Position numbers and translations under genes: made by a program. Of a DNA stretch of 13,963 nucleotides, positions 4,705-12,242 are shown piece after piece. The stretch spans positions 1-13,963 of the forward strand of contig JBGQKM010000159.1 of the NCBI GenBank assembly GCA_041499515.1. The letters run 5' to 3'. Position 1 is the stretch's first letter; each line of letters opens with the position of its first letter. A model generated the notes under the pieces. The model did no database searches and was not told the origin of the DNA. It was given only the letters and a program-made list of their open reading frames with translations. The DNA comes from PALSA-1355 sp041499515. GTDB lineage: Bacteria > Planctomycetota > Planctomycetia > Pirellulales > PALSA-1355.

Positions 4705-7593
4705 ATGGCCAAAACAATGCGTCAAGGCATTTTTCCCGGAATGCATCCGGAAACAGCGCCGGGCGAAACGCCATTGGCTGGTGCCTTTGAAACCGAATCG
4801 CACGACGACCTCGGCGACGGCTCGCCGGACGAGGACGCCTTGAACGAGGACGCCGTCGCGTCGGACGAGGTCGCCGTTTGTGATTCTCGAGCCCCCAGCA
4901 GCCTGCGAGGCGAGACCGTCTGGGTGGTCGACGCCAATTCGCTCATTTTCCAGGTCTTCCACGCGCTGCCGGAGATGACCAGTCCGCAAGGTGAGCCGGT
5001 TTCGGCCGTGTTCGGTTTTACGCGCGACATGCTCTATCTGCTGGAGCAGAAGAAGCCGACCTACCTGTTCGTGGCGTTCGACGGTCCGGAGCGGACATTT
5101 CGACATGAATTGTACGAGGATTACAAAGCTCACCGCGACGAGATGCCGGTCGACCTGACGCCGCAGTTCGCTCCCATTCGTCGCTTGCTCAAGGCGCTCA
5201 ACGTGCCGGTGTTGGCCTACGAAACCTACGAGGCTGACGACCTGCTGGCCACGATAGCGCATCGGACCAACGAACTGGAAGGAGAGTGCTACGTGGTCAC
5301 CGCCGACAAGGATGCCCGGCAGTTGATCACCGATCTGGTCAAGGTCTACAACGTCCGCAAGGACCAGGTGTACGATGCCGGCGCCTTGAAGGACGACTGG
5401 GGCATTCGGCCCGACCAGGTTGTCGATTTCCAGGCGCTGGTGGGCGACGCGGTGGACAATGTGCCGGGGGTGTCGTTGATCGGGCCCAAGATCGCCGGCG
5501 AGTATTTGCAGAAGTACGGCACGCTGGACGCGTTGTTGGCGCATGCTGACGAGCTGCCCAAGGGCAAGCGCAAAGACAATCTAATTGCCCAGCGCGAACA
5601 GGCCCTGTTGAGCCGCACGCTGGTGCGGTTGGATCGACACGTGCCCATCGCCGTCGACTGGGACGCGGCCCGCGTCGAGGGCGTCGATCAGGCGGCCTTG
5701 GCCGAGCTGTTTACCGAGTTAGGTTTCCATAGTCTGGCGCAGCGATTCTCGGCCCTGCCCCAACGGCGCCCGGCCGGCGCATGGCAGGTTGACTACCAGG
5801 CGATCGAAACGCCGGAGCGTTTGCAGTGGCTGGTCGACGAACTGGGCCGGCAGAAGATTTTTTCGTTCGATACCGAAACGACCAGCATCTCGCCCCGCTG
5901 GGCGGAAATCGTCGGCTATTCGTTCGCCTGGCAGGACGGCCAGGCGTATTACGTTCCGGTGCGCGTGCCGCCCGGAGAGCCGCACCTGGACCCCGCTGAA
6001 ACGCTTGCAGCGCTGCGGCCGATTCTGGAAAACCCGGCGATCGAGAAGCTTGGGCAGAATTTGAAATACGACATGGTCGTGCTGCGCTCGGCCGGGGTCG
6101 AGTTGGCCGGCGCGCGGTTCGACACGATGGTCGCCAGCTACCTGCTCGATGCCGGCGAACGGAACCACAATTTGGACGAGTTGGCGCTGCGCTATCTACA
6201 GCACCACACCACCAAGATCGCCGAGTTGATCGGCGTGGGCAAGCAACAAAAGCGAATGGACGAAGTGCCGCTGGCCCAGATCACGCACTATGCGGCCGAA
6301 GACGCCGACGTGGCCTGGCGGCTGCACAGACCGTTGGCGGAGCGCTTGCAAGAGGCGAAACTCGACAGGCTGTTCGACACTTTGGAAATGCCGCTGGTCG
6401 AAGTGCTCGTGGAATTGGAGTTCAACGGCGTCAAGATCGACACCGAGTTGCTCGCGGGCTTGAGCCGCAAGTACGGCGCGCTGCTGGAAACACTCGAGCG
6501 GGAGATCCACGAGTTAGCCGGCCGCGAGTTCAACATCGGCTCGCCCAAGCAACTGCAGCAGATCCTGTTCGACGAGCACAAGCTGCCGGTGCTCAAGAAG
6601 ACCAAGAGCGGCGGCAGCACGGACGTGGAGGTGCTCGAGGAACTGGCCCGGCTGCATCCGTTGCCGGCCAAGATCATCGAATATCGTCAATATGCCAAGT
6701 TGAAGAACACCTATGTGGACGCCTTGCCGCAACTGGTCCATCCGGGCACGGGTCGGGTGCACGCGTCGTTCAACCAAGTGGTGGCGGCCACGGGGCGGCT
6801 GAGTTCGAGCGATCCCAATCTGCAAAACATACCGGTGCGCACACAGAGCGGCCGCGAGATTCGCGCCGCGTTTTTGCCCGGCGACGAGGGCTGGAAACTG
6901 CTGGCGGCCGACTACTCGCAGATCGAGCTGCGCGTGCTGGCCCACTTTTCGCAAGATCCGACGCTGTGTGCGGCCTTTGCCCGCGACGAGGACATTCATG
7001 CCCGTGTGGCCAGCGAGGTGCACCACGTGCCGCTGGACCAGGTCACTAGCGACATGCGGCGGCGGGCCAAAGCGGTGAATTTTGGGGTCATCTACGGCCA
7101 AAGTCCGTTCGGATTAGCCAAGCAGTTGGACATCGAGCAGGCCGAGGCGGCGCAGTTTATCGACGCCTATTTCGACCGTTACCAGGGCGTGGAAGAATTC
7201 CTGCAACGGATACTGGAAGAGTGCCCTCGGACTGGCTATGTTAGTACCATCCTCGGCCGGCGACGCGCGATTCGCGGCATTCGACGCGGCACGTCTCGCC
7301 AGCGAAACCTTCCGGAACGCACAGCGATCAACACGGTCATCCAAGGCTCGGCGGCGGATCTCATCAAGCTGGCCATGATTAACATCCATCGCCGGCTGCG
7401 GAAAGAAAAATCGCCCGCCCGGATGTTGCTGCAAATTCACGACGAACTTGTCTTTGAAGTCCCCTCGGACGAACTCAACCAGGTGGCGAAAATCGTGACC
7501 GACGAAATGTCGGGCGTGATGGAGCTTGTCGTGCCACTTAAAGTCGATTTGAAATCGGGAGACAATTGGGCAGATTGCCAGGCCTGGCGCTAG
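4705..7593 (+). CDS. polA: DNA polymerase I with FEN, 3'-5' exonuclease and polymerase domains
   Basis: From ATG 4705 the protein has 962 residues. Pol I removes RNA primers and fills gaps in lagging-strand synthesis and excision repair. Residues 1-70 are an acidic, low-complexity extension not usual in the family. The 5' nuclease domain starts at VWVVDANSL (Asp76) and continues through AFDGPERTFRHELYEDYK, EADDLLATIA and the helix-hairpin-helix region VDNVPGV. The 3'-5' exonuclease keeps its metal ligands: Asp389 and Glu391 in FDTETTS, NLKYDMVVL, and YAAEDADVAW (Asp533), so proofreading is probably active. The polymerase domain has motif A AADYSQIELRVL (Asp736), motif B RRRAKAVNFGVIYGQ (Lys789, Phe793), and motif C LQIHDELVFEV (His912, Asp913). 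The start is uncertain: no Shine-Dalgarno precedes 4705, and ATGs at 4717 and 4741 are alternatives. coaE follows after about 26 bases, probably in the same transcript. Confidence 0.97.
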   Translation: MAKTMRQGIFPGMHPETAPGETPLAGAFETESHDDLGDGSPDEDALNEDAVASDEVAVCDSRAPSSLRGETVWVVDANSLIFQVFHALPEMTSPQGEPVSAVFGFTRDMLYLLEQKKPTYLFVAFDGPERTFRHELYEDYKAHRDEMPVDLTPQFAPIRRLLKALNVPVLAYETYEADDLLATIAHRTNELEGECYVVTADKDARQLITDLVKVYNVRKDQVYDAGALKDDWGIRPDQVVDFQALVGDAVDNVPGVSLIGPKIAGEYLQKYGTLDALLAHADELPKGKRKDNLIAQREQALLSRTLVRLDRHVPIAVDWDAARVEGVDQAALAELFTELGFHSLAQRFSALPQRRPAGAWQVDYQAIETPERLQWLVDELGRQKIFSFDTETTSISPRWAEIVGYSFAWQDGQAYYVPVRVPPGEPHLDPAETLAALRPILENPAIEKLGQNLKYDMVVLRSAGVELAGARFDTMVASYLLDAGERNHNLDELALRYLQHHTTKIAELIGVGKQQKRMDEVPLAQITHYAAEDADVAWRLHRPLAERLQEAKLDRLFDTLEMPLVEVLVELEFNGVKIDTELLAGLSRKYGALLETLEREIHELAGREFNIGSPKQLQQILFDEHKLPVLKKTKSGGSTDVEVLEELARLHPLPAKIIEYRQYAKLKNTYVDALPQLVHPGTGRVHASFNQVVAATGRLSSSDPNLQNIPVRTQSGREIRAAFLPGDEGWKLLAADYSQIELRVLAHFSQDPTLCAAFARDEDIHARVASEVHHVPLDQVTSDMRRRAKAVNFGVIYGQSPFGLAKQLDIEQAEAAQFIDAYFDRYQGVEEFLQRILEECPRTGYVSTILGRRRAIRGIRRGTSRQRNLPERTAINTVIQGSAADLIKLAMINIHRRLRKEKSPARMLLQIHDELVFEVPSDELNQVAKIVTDEMSGVMELVVPLKVDLKSGDNWADCQAWR

Positions 7594-7608
7594 CGCGCCG
7601 GCGGCCGC

Positions 7609-7613
7609 AGGGG
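7609..7613 (+). promoter_or_regulatory. Shine-Dalgarno AGGGG deciding the coaE start
   Basis: AGGGG lies six bases before ATG 7620 and three before ATG 7617. It argues against the upstream TTG 7566, which would overlap polA. Confidence 0.55.
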
Positions 7614-7619
7614 ACCATG

Positions 7620-8267
7620 ATGGGCGAGTTGGCACATGGGCCGGGAAAAATACCACTCATCGGAATCGTGGGCGGAATCGCCAGCGGAAAAAGTTTCATC
7701 GCCGAGCAATTCCGCCGCCAGGGCGCGGCCATCGTATCGGCCGATCAAATGGCCCATGAGGTTTTGAAAAACGAGGATGTGAAACGAGCAGCGCGCGAGC
7801 GTTGGGGAGACGCGATCTTTGGGCCCGACGGCCAAATCGATCGCGCGGCGTTGGGCAACATCGTGTTTGCTCCGCCTCCGGACGGTCCGCGAGAGCTGAA
7901 GGTTTTGGAACAATGGACCCACCCCAGAATCGGACAACTGGTGCGCGAGCGGGTTTTCGAACTTGCCCGGCAAGGGACCGTAGCGGCCATGGTGCTGGAC
8001 GTGCCGTTGATGTTCGAGTCGGGATGGAACAAGTTTTGCGACAAGATCGTTTTTGTCGACGCGACGCGCCCGCTGCGCGTGGCGCGGGCAGCGTGTCGAG
8101 GTTGGACTGAGGAGGATTTTTCCCGTCGTGAGGCCGCCCAGGAATCGCTGGAAACCAAACGAGCGCTGGCCGATGTCGTAATAGACAACTCCGGATCCCC
8201 GGAATCGGCCCAAGCTCAGATCGAGCATTTTTGGCATTCGCTGGTCGACCCATCCCTACCCCAATAG
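7620..8267 (+). CDS. coaE: Dephospho-CoA kinase
   Basis: CoaE phosphorylates the 3'-OH of the ribose in dephospho-CoA with ATP, the last step of coenzyme A synthesis, in the cytoplasm. The 215-residue length is close to normal. The P-loop GIVGGIASGKS (residues 15-25, Lys24) is followed by the typical F...G..IVSADQMAHEVL, which holds the conserved Asp of the DAD/ADxxAH motif. Next come WTHPRI (usual form HP.I), the VPLMFE segment equivalent to PLLFE, IVFVDATRPLRVAR, and the lid with RREAAQ. The start is one of two adjacent ATGs (7617 or 7620); 7620 fits the Shine-Dalgarno spacing better. The frame is open to TTG 7566 inside the polA end, which I reject for lack of a ribosome site. It follows polA closely and is probably cotranscribed with it. 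Confidence 0.95.
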   Translation: MGELAHGPGKIPLIGIVGGIASGKSFIAEQFRRQGAAIVSADQMAHEVLKNEDVKRAARERWGDAIFGPDGQIDRAALGNIVFAPPPDGPRELKVLEQWTHPRIGQLVRERVFELARQGTVAAMVLDVPLMFESGWNKFCDKIVFVDATRPLRVARAACRGWTEEDFSRREAAQESLETKRALADVVIDNSGSPESAQAQIEHFWHSLVDPSLPQ

Positions 8268-8403
8268 CCCTGGAGGCTGTGGGACGTTTTTTGTCGAGCC
8301 ACGACCATCGACTGCCGCCGCGATTACGCGTGCGCGACGCGAGTTTTATGGGATCAACAACCAGTCCGTCGTTCTGGCAACCTGTCTGTTGGATTTGAGG
8401 AAA

Positions 8404-8430
8404 CTTCTCTACCCGCCGTTGACGCCTTCT
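8404..8430 (+). promoter_or_regulatory. Pyrimidine-rich part of the rho leader, possible Rho-responsive site
   Basis: The 202-base gap between coaE and rho contains a 27-base run with 21 pyrimidines and three times more C than G, shortly before the rho Shine-Dalgarno. In E. coli rho is autoregulated through Rho-dependent attenuation in its leader, and Rho binds C-rich, G-poor RNA. A similar role here is inference only. I found no convincing -35/-10 pair in this leader. Confidence 0.25.
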
Positions 8431-8454
8431 GTGTGTCAGCTAACGAGACCTTTC

Positions 8455-8459
8455 AGGAG
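8455..8459 (+). promoter_or_regulatory. Shine-Dalgarno AGGAG deciding the rho start
   Basis: AGGAG lies ten bases before ATG 8470. The frame is open upstream to TTG 8389, but that codon has no ribosome site, so 8470 is chosen. Confidence 0.7.
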
Positions 8460-8469
8460 TATCACGACC

Positions 8470-9903
8470 ATGGCCGAAACCAAGAGCACGGGTGCCCGCA
8501 AAGCATCCCAGCCCCCTCTCCAAACCGAGGAATTTCAGCAACCGACCGACGGCGAGCCGCTGAGCCTGGCCGAAGAACTGGCCGACGAAGCCGCCCACAT
8601 GGGCGATGAAGTCGACGATCGCTACGAGCTGATCAAGCAGGGTGACATCCACATCGCCGAACTGCAGCGGATGACCATGCCCCAGTTGATCGAACAGGCC
8701 CGCAAGGAGAATCTCTCGGAGATCACGGGCATCAAGAAGCAAGACTTGATCTTCAAGATTCTCAAGGAGCGGGTCAAGCTTAATGGATTGATGTTCGGCG
8801 AGGGGACTTTGGAGATTCTGCCCGACGGGTTCGGATTCTTGCGCAGCCCCGATTATCACTACCTATCGTGTCCGGACGACATTTACGTGTCGCCCAGCCA
8901 GATTCGCCGTTTCGGCTTGCGGACCGGTGCCACGGTTTCCGGCCAGATCCGCCCACCCAAGGAGAACGAGCGGTACTTCGCGCTGTTGCGCGTCGAGGCG
9001 ATCAACTATCAAGATCCCAACCAACTTTCCGAGAAGGTCTTCTTCGACGATTTGACGCCGTTGCACCCCGACAAGCGCGTGATGCTCGAGACGACTTCCG
9101 ACGAAGTGGCCATGCGCGTGGTCGACCTGATCGTGCCGATCGGATTCGGACAGCGCGGACTGATCGTCAGCCCGCCGCGGGCCGGCAAAACGATCTTGCT
9201 GCAAAAGATGGCCAAAAGCGTGCTCACGAACCATTCCGAGGTGTACGTGATCATGCTGTTGATCGACGAGCGTCCGGAAGAAGTCACGGACATGGAGCGG
9301 CAAGTCAAGGGACCCAATTGCGAGGTGATCAGCTCCACGTTCGACGAACCGTCGGCCCGCCATATCCAAGTCTCGGAAATGGTGATCGAAAAGGCCAAAC
9401 GCATGGTCGAATACGGCCACGACGTGGTGATCTTTTTGGATTCAATCACGCGGCTGGCGCGGGCCTGGAACTCGGAATGTCCGCACTCGGGCAAGATCCT
9501 TTCCGGCGGCGTCGACGCCAACGCGCTGCAGCGTCCCAAGCGGTTTTTTGGCTCGGCCCGCAAGATCGAGGAGGGGGGCTCGCTGACGATCATTGCCACG
9601 GCCCTGATCGACACCGGCAGCAAGATGGACGAAGTGATCTTTGAGGAGTTCAAGGGAACCGGCAACCTGGAAATCGTGCTGGATCGCCGGCTGGTCGACA
9701 AACGGGTTTGGCCGGCGATCGACATCAACCGCAGCGGCACGCGTCGCGAGGAGATGTTGATGGACCCCGAAGAACACCGCCGCGTGTGCATTCTGCGGCG
9801 CGTGCTCAACGACATGAACGGCCCGGACGCGATGGAACTGTTGATCAACCGCCTGCAAAAGACCAAGACCAACGCCGAATTCCTGATGAGCATGAAATCG
9901 TAA
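8470..9903 (+). CDS. rho: Transcription termination factor Rho
   Basis: Rho is a hexameric RNA-dependent ATPase/translocase that terminates transcription. From ATG 8470 the protein has 477 residues, longer than E. coli Rho (419) mainly because of an acidic N-terminal extension of about 60 residues. Then come the Rho N-terminal helical domain (about 62-105, ELQRMTMPQLIEQARK), the cold-shock-like RNA-binding domain with GFGFLR (about 120-125), and the ATPase core. In the core, Walker A SPPRAGKT has Lys240, the catalytic DERPEEVTDM has Glu267, Walker B is VVIFLDSITRLARA (Asp324), the Q-loop region is PHSGKILSGGVDANAL, and the R-loop region includes FKGTGN. The P-loop has Arg in place of the E. 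coli Lys (PPRAGK against PPKAGK). No insertion splits the core. It heads the rho-ribH-nusB-ftsY run. Confidence 0.97.
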   Translation: MAETKSTGARKASQPPLQTEEFQQPTDGEPLSLAEELADEAAHMGDEVDDRYELIKQGDIHIAELQRMTMPQLIEQARKENLSEITGIKKQDLIFKILKERVKLNGLMFGEGTLEILPDGFGFLRSPDYHYLSCPDDIYVSPSQIRRFGLRTGATVSGQIRPPKENERYFALLRVEAINYQDPNQLSEKVFFDDLTPLHPDKRVMLETTSDEVAMRVVDLIVPIGFGQRGLIVSPPRAGKTILLQKMAKSVLTNHSEVYVIMLLIDERPEEVTDMERQVKGPNCEVISSTFDEPSARHIQVSEMVIEKAKRMVEYGHDVVIFLDSITRLARAWNSECPHSGKILSGGVDANALQRPKRFFGSARKIEEGGSLTIIATALIDTGSKMDEVIFEEFKGTGNLEIVLDRRLVDKRVWPAIDINRSGTRREEMLMDPEEHRRVCILRRVLNDMNGPDAMELLINRLQKTKTNAEFLMSMKS

Positions 9904-10005
9904 CCAGGGTCTCCGTTGGAGGTGGTCGCGCGGCTGCGGTTTGCAACGGCGACGGTCGCGTGGCGGGTCGGGCGGCGGAGGGTTCGACCTGGCGCGCAAC
10001 GTTCG

Positions 10006-10016
10006 AAAGGCAGGGA
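10006..10016 (+). promoter_or_regulatory. Ribosome-binding region deciding the GTG start of ribH
   Basis: AAAGG (10006-10010) and AGGGA (10012-10016) lie just before GTG 10021. The longer frame back to TTG 9916 has no such site and would add an Arg-rich stretch absent from lumazine synthases. Confidence 0.55.
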
Positions 10017-10020
10017 ACGG

Positions 10021-10488
10021 GTGGCACGCGTGATTGAAGGCAATTTGACGGCTCCCAACGGTTCGCTGGCGATTGTGGTTGCGCGCTACAATGAATCGAT
10101 CACTGGCAAACTCTTGGCTGGAGCGCTCGAGACCCTGGCGGAAAACGGCGTGCCCGCCGCGAACGTCGACGTCGCTTGGGTACCCGGCGCTTGGGAAATT
10201 CCGCTGGTGGCCGATCACATGGCCAAGAGCGGGCGTTACGTCGCCGTGATTTGTCTAGGCGCGGTGATTCGCGGCGAAACGACGCACGACCAGCACATTA
10301 ACCGCGCGGTGAGCCTTGGCTTGGGCGAGGCCGGCTTGCACTCGGGGGTGCCGGTTTTATTCGGCGTGCTGACCTGCGATACGCTCGAACAAGCGATCCA
10401 CCGTTCGGGCGGCAATGTCGGCAATAAGGGAAGTGAATGCGCATTGGCGGCGCTCAAGATGATCAGCTTGCTCAGCAAACTCGCCTAA
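10021..10488 (+). CDS. ribH: 6,7-dimethyl-8-ribityllumazine synthase
   Basis: Lumazine synthase condenses 5-amino-6-ribitylaminouracil with 3,4-dihydroxy-2-butanone 4-phosphate, the step before riboflavin synthase; family members form pentamers or 60-mer shells in the cytoplasm. Starting at GTG 10021 gives 155 residues, the family's usual length. Motifs are VVARYNESIT (substrate-stacking aromatic Tyr23), VPGAWEIPLVA, GAVIRGETTHDQHI with the catalytic His89 (usual form GAVIRGxTxHxxxV), and PVLFGVLTCDTLEQAIHRSG with the phosphate-binding Arg128, followed by GNKGSECALAALKM. No FMN riboswitch-like sequence is visible in the 117 bases after rho. The other rib genes are not here. nusB follows after 22 bases; ribH-nusB pairing is common across bacteria. 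Confidence 0.96.
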   Translation: MARVIEGNLTAPNGSLAIVVARYNESITGKLLAGALETLAENGVPAANVDVAWVPGAWEIPLVADHMAKSGRYVAVICLGAVIRGETTHDQHINRAVSLGLGEAGLHSGVPVLFGVLTCDTLEQAIHRSGGNVGNKGSECALAALKMISLLSKLA

Positions 10489-10510
10489 CGAGAGAGGAGT
10501 CCAACGGACG

Positions 10511-10918
<408 letters not shown>

Positions 10919-10963
10919 TCCTGAATTCTTCCCGCCGCTCGATTCCTCTCTGCGAAAGCCAAC

Positions 10964-11902
10964 ATGGGTTTTTTCGACAAGATCAAGCAAGGCCTCAAAA
11001 AGACCTCGCAGCTGCTCAATACTGACGTTCGCGACCTGTTCAAAAGCGAGGGTCGGCTGGTCGACGAGGCGTTTCTGGAGGAACTGCTGGGCATCCTTAT
11101 TAAAACCGACATGGGCGTGCAAGCCGCGCAGGCCATCGTCGAGGAGGTCAGTGCGAAGTATCGCTCGCGCGTGATGCAGATGGAGGAGTTGCTGGCCAGC
11201 GTCAAAGCCAAGCTCAAGGAATTGCTGGCTCAGCCCGAAACGCCGATTCGATTTGCCCGCGAGGGGCCCACGGTGATCATGGTGGCCGGTGTCAACGGCG
11301 CGGGCAAGACGACGTCGATCGCCAAACTGGCCCATCTGTTCGTCGCGCAGGGCAAGACGGTCGTGCTGGGCGCGGCCGACACGTTCCGTGCCGCGGCCGT
11401 CGAACAATTGACGATTTGGGCCGATCGCTTGGGAACCGCCATCGTGCGGGGGGAACCGCAAAGCGATCCGGCCAGCGTGGCCCATCGAGCCGTAGCGCTG
11501 GCCGTCGAATCGAAAGCCGACGTATGCATCGTCGACACGGCCGGACGTCTGCAAACGCAGCAAAACCTGATGCAGCAATTGACGAAGATCCACCGCGTAA
11601 TCGGCAAGCAGATTTCCGGGGCCCCGCACGAAGTGCTGTTAGTCCTCGACGCCACCACCGGCCAAAACGGAATCAGCCAGGCCCGGCACTTTACCGATGC
11701 GGTCAATTGTACGGGCATCGTTTTGGCAAAGCTCGATGGCACGGCCAAAGGCGGCGTCGTGGTGGCGATTCGCCAACAGGTCGGATTGCCGGTCAGATAC
11801 GTGGGCGTGGGGGAACGGCCCGAAGACCTGACGTTGTTCGTGCCCGACGACTTTGTCGAGGCGCTGTTCGAAGACCTGGTCGGCACCGCGGCCGCCGGCT
11901 GA
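10964..11902 (+). CDS. ftsY: Signal recognition particle receptor FtsY (NG domain, no acidic A domain)
   Basis: FtsY is the membrane-associated SRP receptor GTPase that docks Ffh-ribosome complexes at the Sec translocon. The 312-residue protein has the N domain (residues 1-90, beginning MGFFDKIKQGLKKT, an amphipathic helix of the type that binds lipids) and the G domain. The G domain motifs are G1 GVNGAGKTTSIAKLA (109-122), the SRP-family GAADTFRAAAVEQL (137-149), G3 DTAGRLQTQQNL (191-202), DATTGQNG (229-236), and G4 LAKLDGTAKGG (254-264), followed by YVGVGERPEDLTLF. DTAGR with LDATTGQN distinguishes FtsY from Ffh, and the C-terminal M domain of Ffh is absent. The acidic A domain of E. coli FtsY is missing, as in many bacteria. 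The Shine-Dalgarno is weak (GCGAAAG). It closes the rho-ribH-nusB-ftsY run; a 340-base gap follows. Confidence 0.97.
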   Translation: MGFFDKIKQGLKKTSQLLNTDVRDLFKSEGRLVDEAFLEELLGILIKTDMGVQAAQAIVEEVSAKYRSRVMQMEELLASVKAKLKELLAQPETPIRFAREGPTVIMVAGVNGAGKTTSIAKLAHLFVAQGKTVVLGAADTFRAAAVEQLTIWADRLGTAIVRGEPQSDPASVAHRAVALAVESKADVCIVDTAGRLQTQQNLMQQLTKIHRVIGKQISGAPHEVLLVLDATTGQNGISQARHFTDAVNCTGIVLAKLDGTAKGGVVVAIRQQVGLPVRYVGVGERPEDLTLFVPDDFVEALFEDLVGTAAAG

Positions 11903-12049
11903 CGTTTGGCCTGCGGCGCCTTGCGTTCGGCATGCGTGGCTGCATGCCCTGGGGGACCGGTTTCCTGACTCTCGGGACGGTTGACTGGCATGGATATGTG
12001 CGATAGCTGGGCTCATTTTCGCTATAGCCGTCAAGCCTTTCCTAGTCTC

Positions 12050-12079
12050 TTGTCACTGCAACCTCTGCGGCCCGAATAT
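12050..12079 (+). promoter_or_regulatory. Promoter candidate for the porin gene
   Basis: TTGTCA (12050-12055) matches the -35 consensus at five of six bases. GAATAT (12074-12079), 18 bases further on, matches the -10 at only three of six. Initiation would leave a leader of about 155 bases. The -10 is weak, so this is a tentative call. Confidence 0.3.
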
Positions 12080-12230
12080 GCACTCTTTCGGGTCAATTCG
12101 TTTCAGGCGGCAGGCCGATAGCTCCTGTGTGGAGCCGAAGCGAAGCCAGGCGGTTGTTTCCATTCGCTCCGACGTCAAACCCGCCCATTAGAGTGTTCCC
12201 CACAGCACTCTCCCACCGTTTCAAAGGATT

Positions 12231-12234
12231 GGAG
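12231..12234 (+). promoter_or_regulatory. Shine-Dalgarno GGAG of the porin gene
   Basis: GGAG within GGATTGGAGAACGGATC lies eight bases before ATG 12243 and supports that start. Confidence 0.7.
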
Positions 12235-12242
12235 AACGGATC

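Larger units (their letters stand above)
11903..12242 (+). other. 340-base gap between ftsY and the porin gene
   Basis: I see no gene here on either strand. The gap holds a 7-base-pair inverted repeat (GGCATGC 11929-11935, GCATGCC 11942-11948, six-base loop) without a T-run, so it is not a standard terminator. It also holds a promoter candidate at 12050-12079, and a 6-base-pair inverted repeat (AGAGTG 12190-12195, CACTCT 12206-12211, ten-base loop) about 30 bases before the porin start. The last part is probably the leader of the porin mRNA. Confidence 0.6.

Noticed and set aside
4594..5544. Minus-strand open frame of 316 codons opposite the start of polA
   Set aside because: It is antisense to the conserved 5' nuclease domain and has no family motif or ribosome site.
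8264..8292. Possible terminator after coaE (short stem ATAGCC/GGCTGT, then TTTTTT at 8287-8292)
   Set aside because: The stem is about six pairs with a G-T wobble, and the T-run begins several bases after it. It is too weak to call beside the strong terminator at 13795-13830.
8419..8446. TTGACG followed by TAACGA as a rho promoter
   Set aside because: The -10 matches consensus at only two of six bases, and the start would leave almost no leader before the Shine-Dalgarno.
9904..10020. FMN riboswitch before ribH
   Set aside because: The gap is too short and none of the conserved RFN-element segments is recognisable.
11981..12009. TTGACT as a -35 box for the porin
   Set aside because: No acceptable -10 lies 15-19 bases downstream; the nearest (TAGCTG) matches at two positions.
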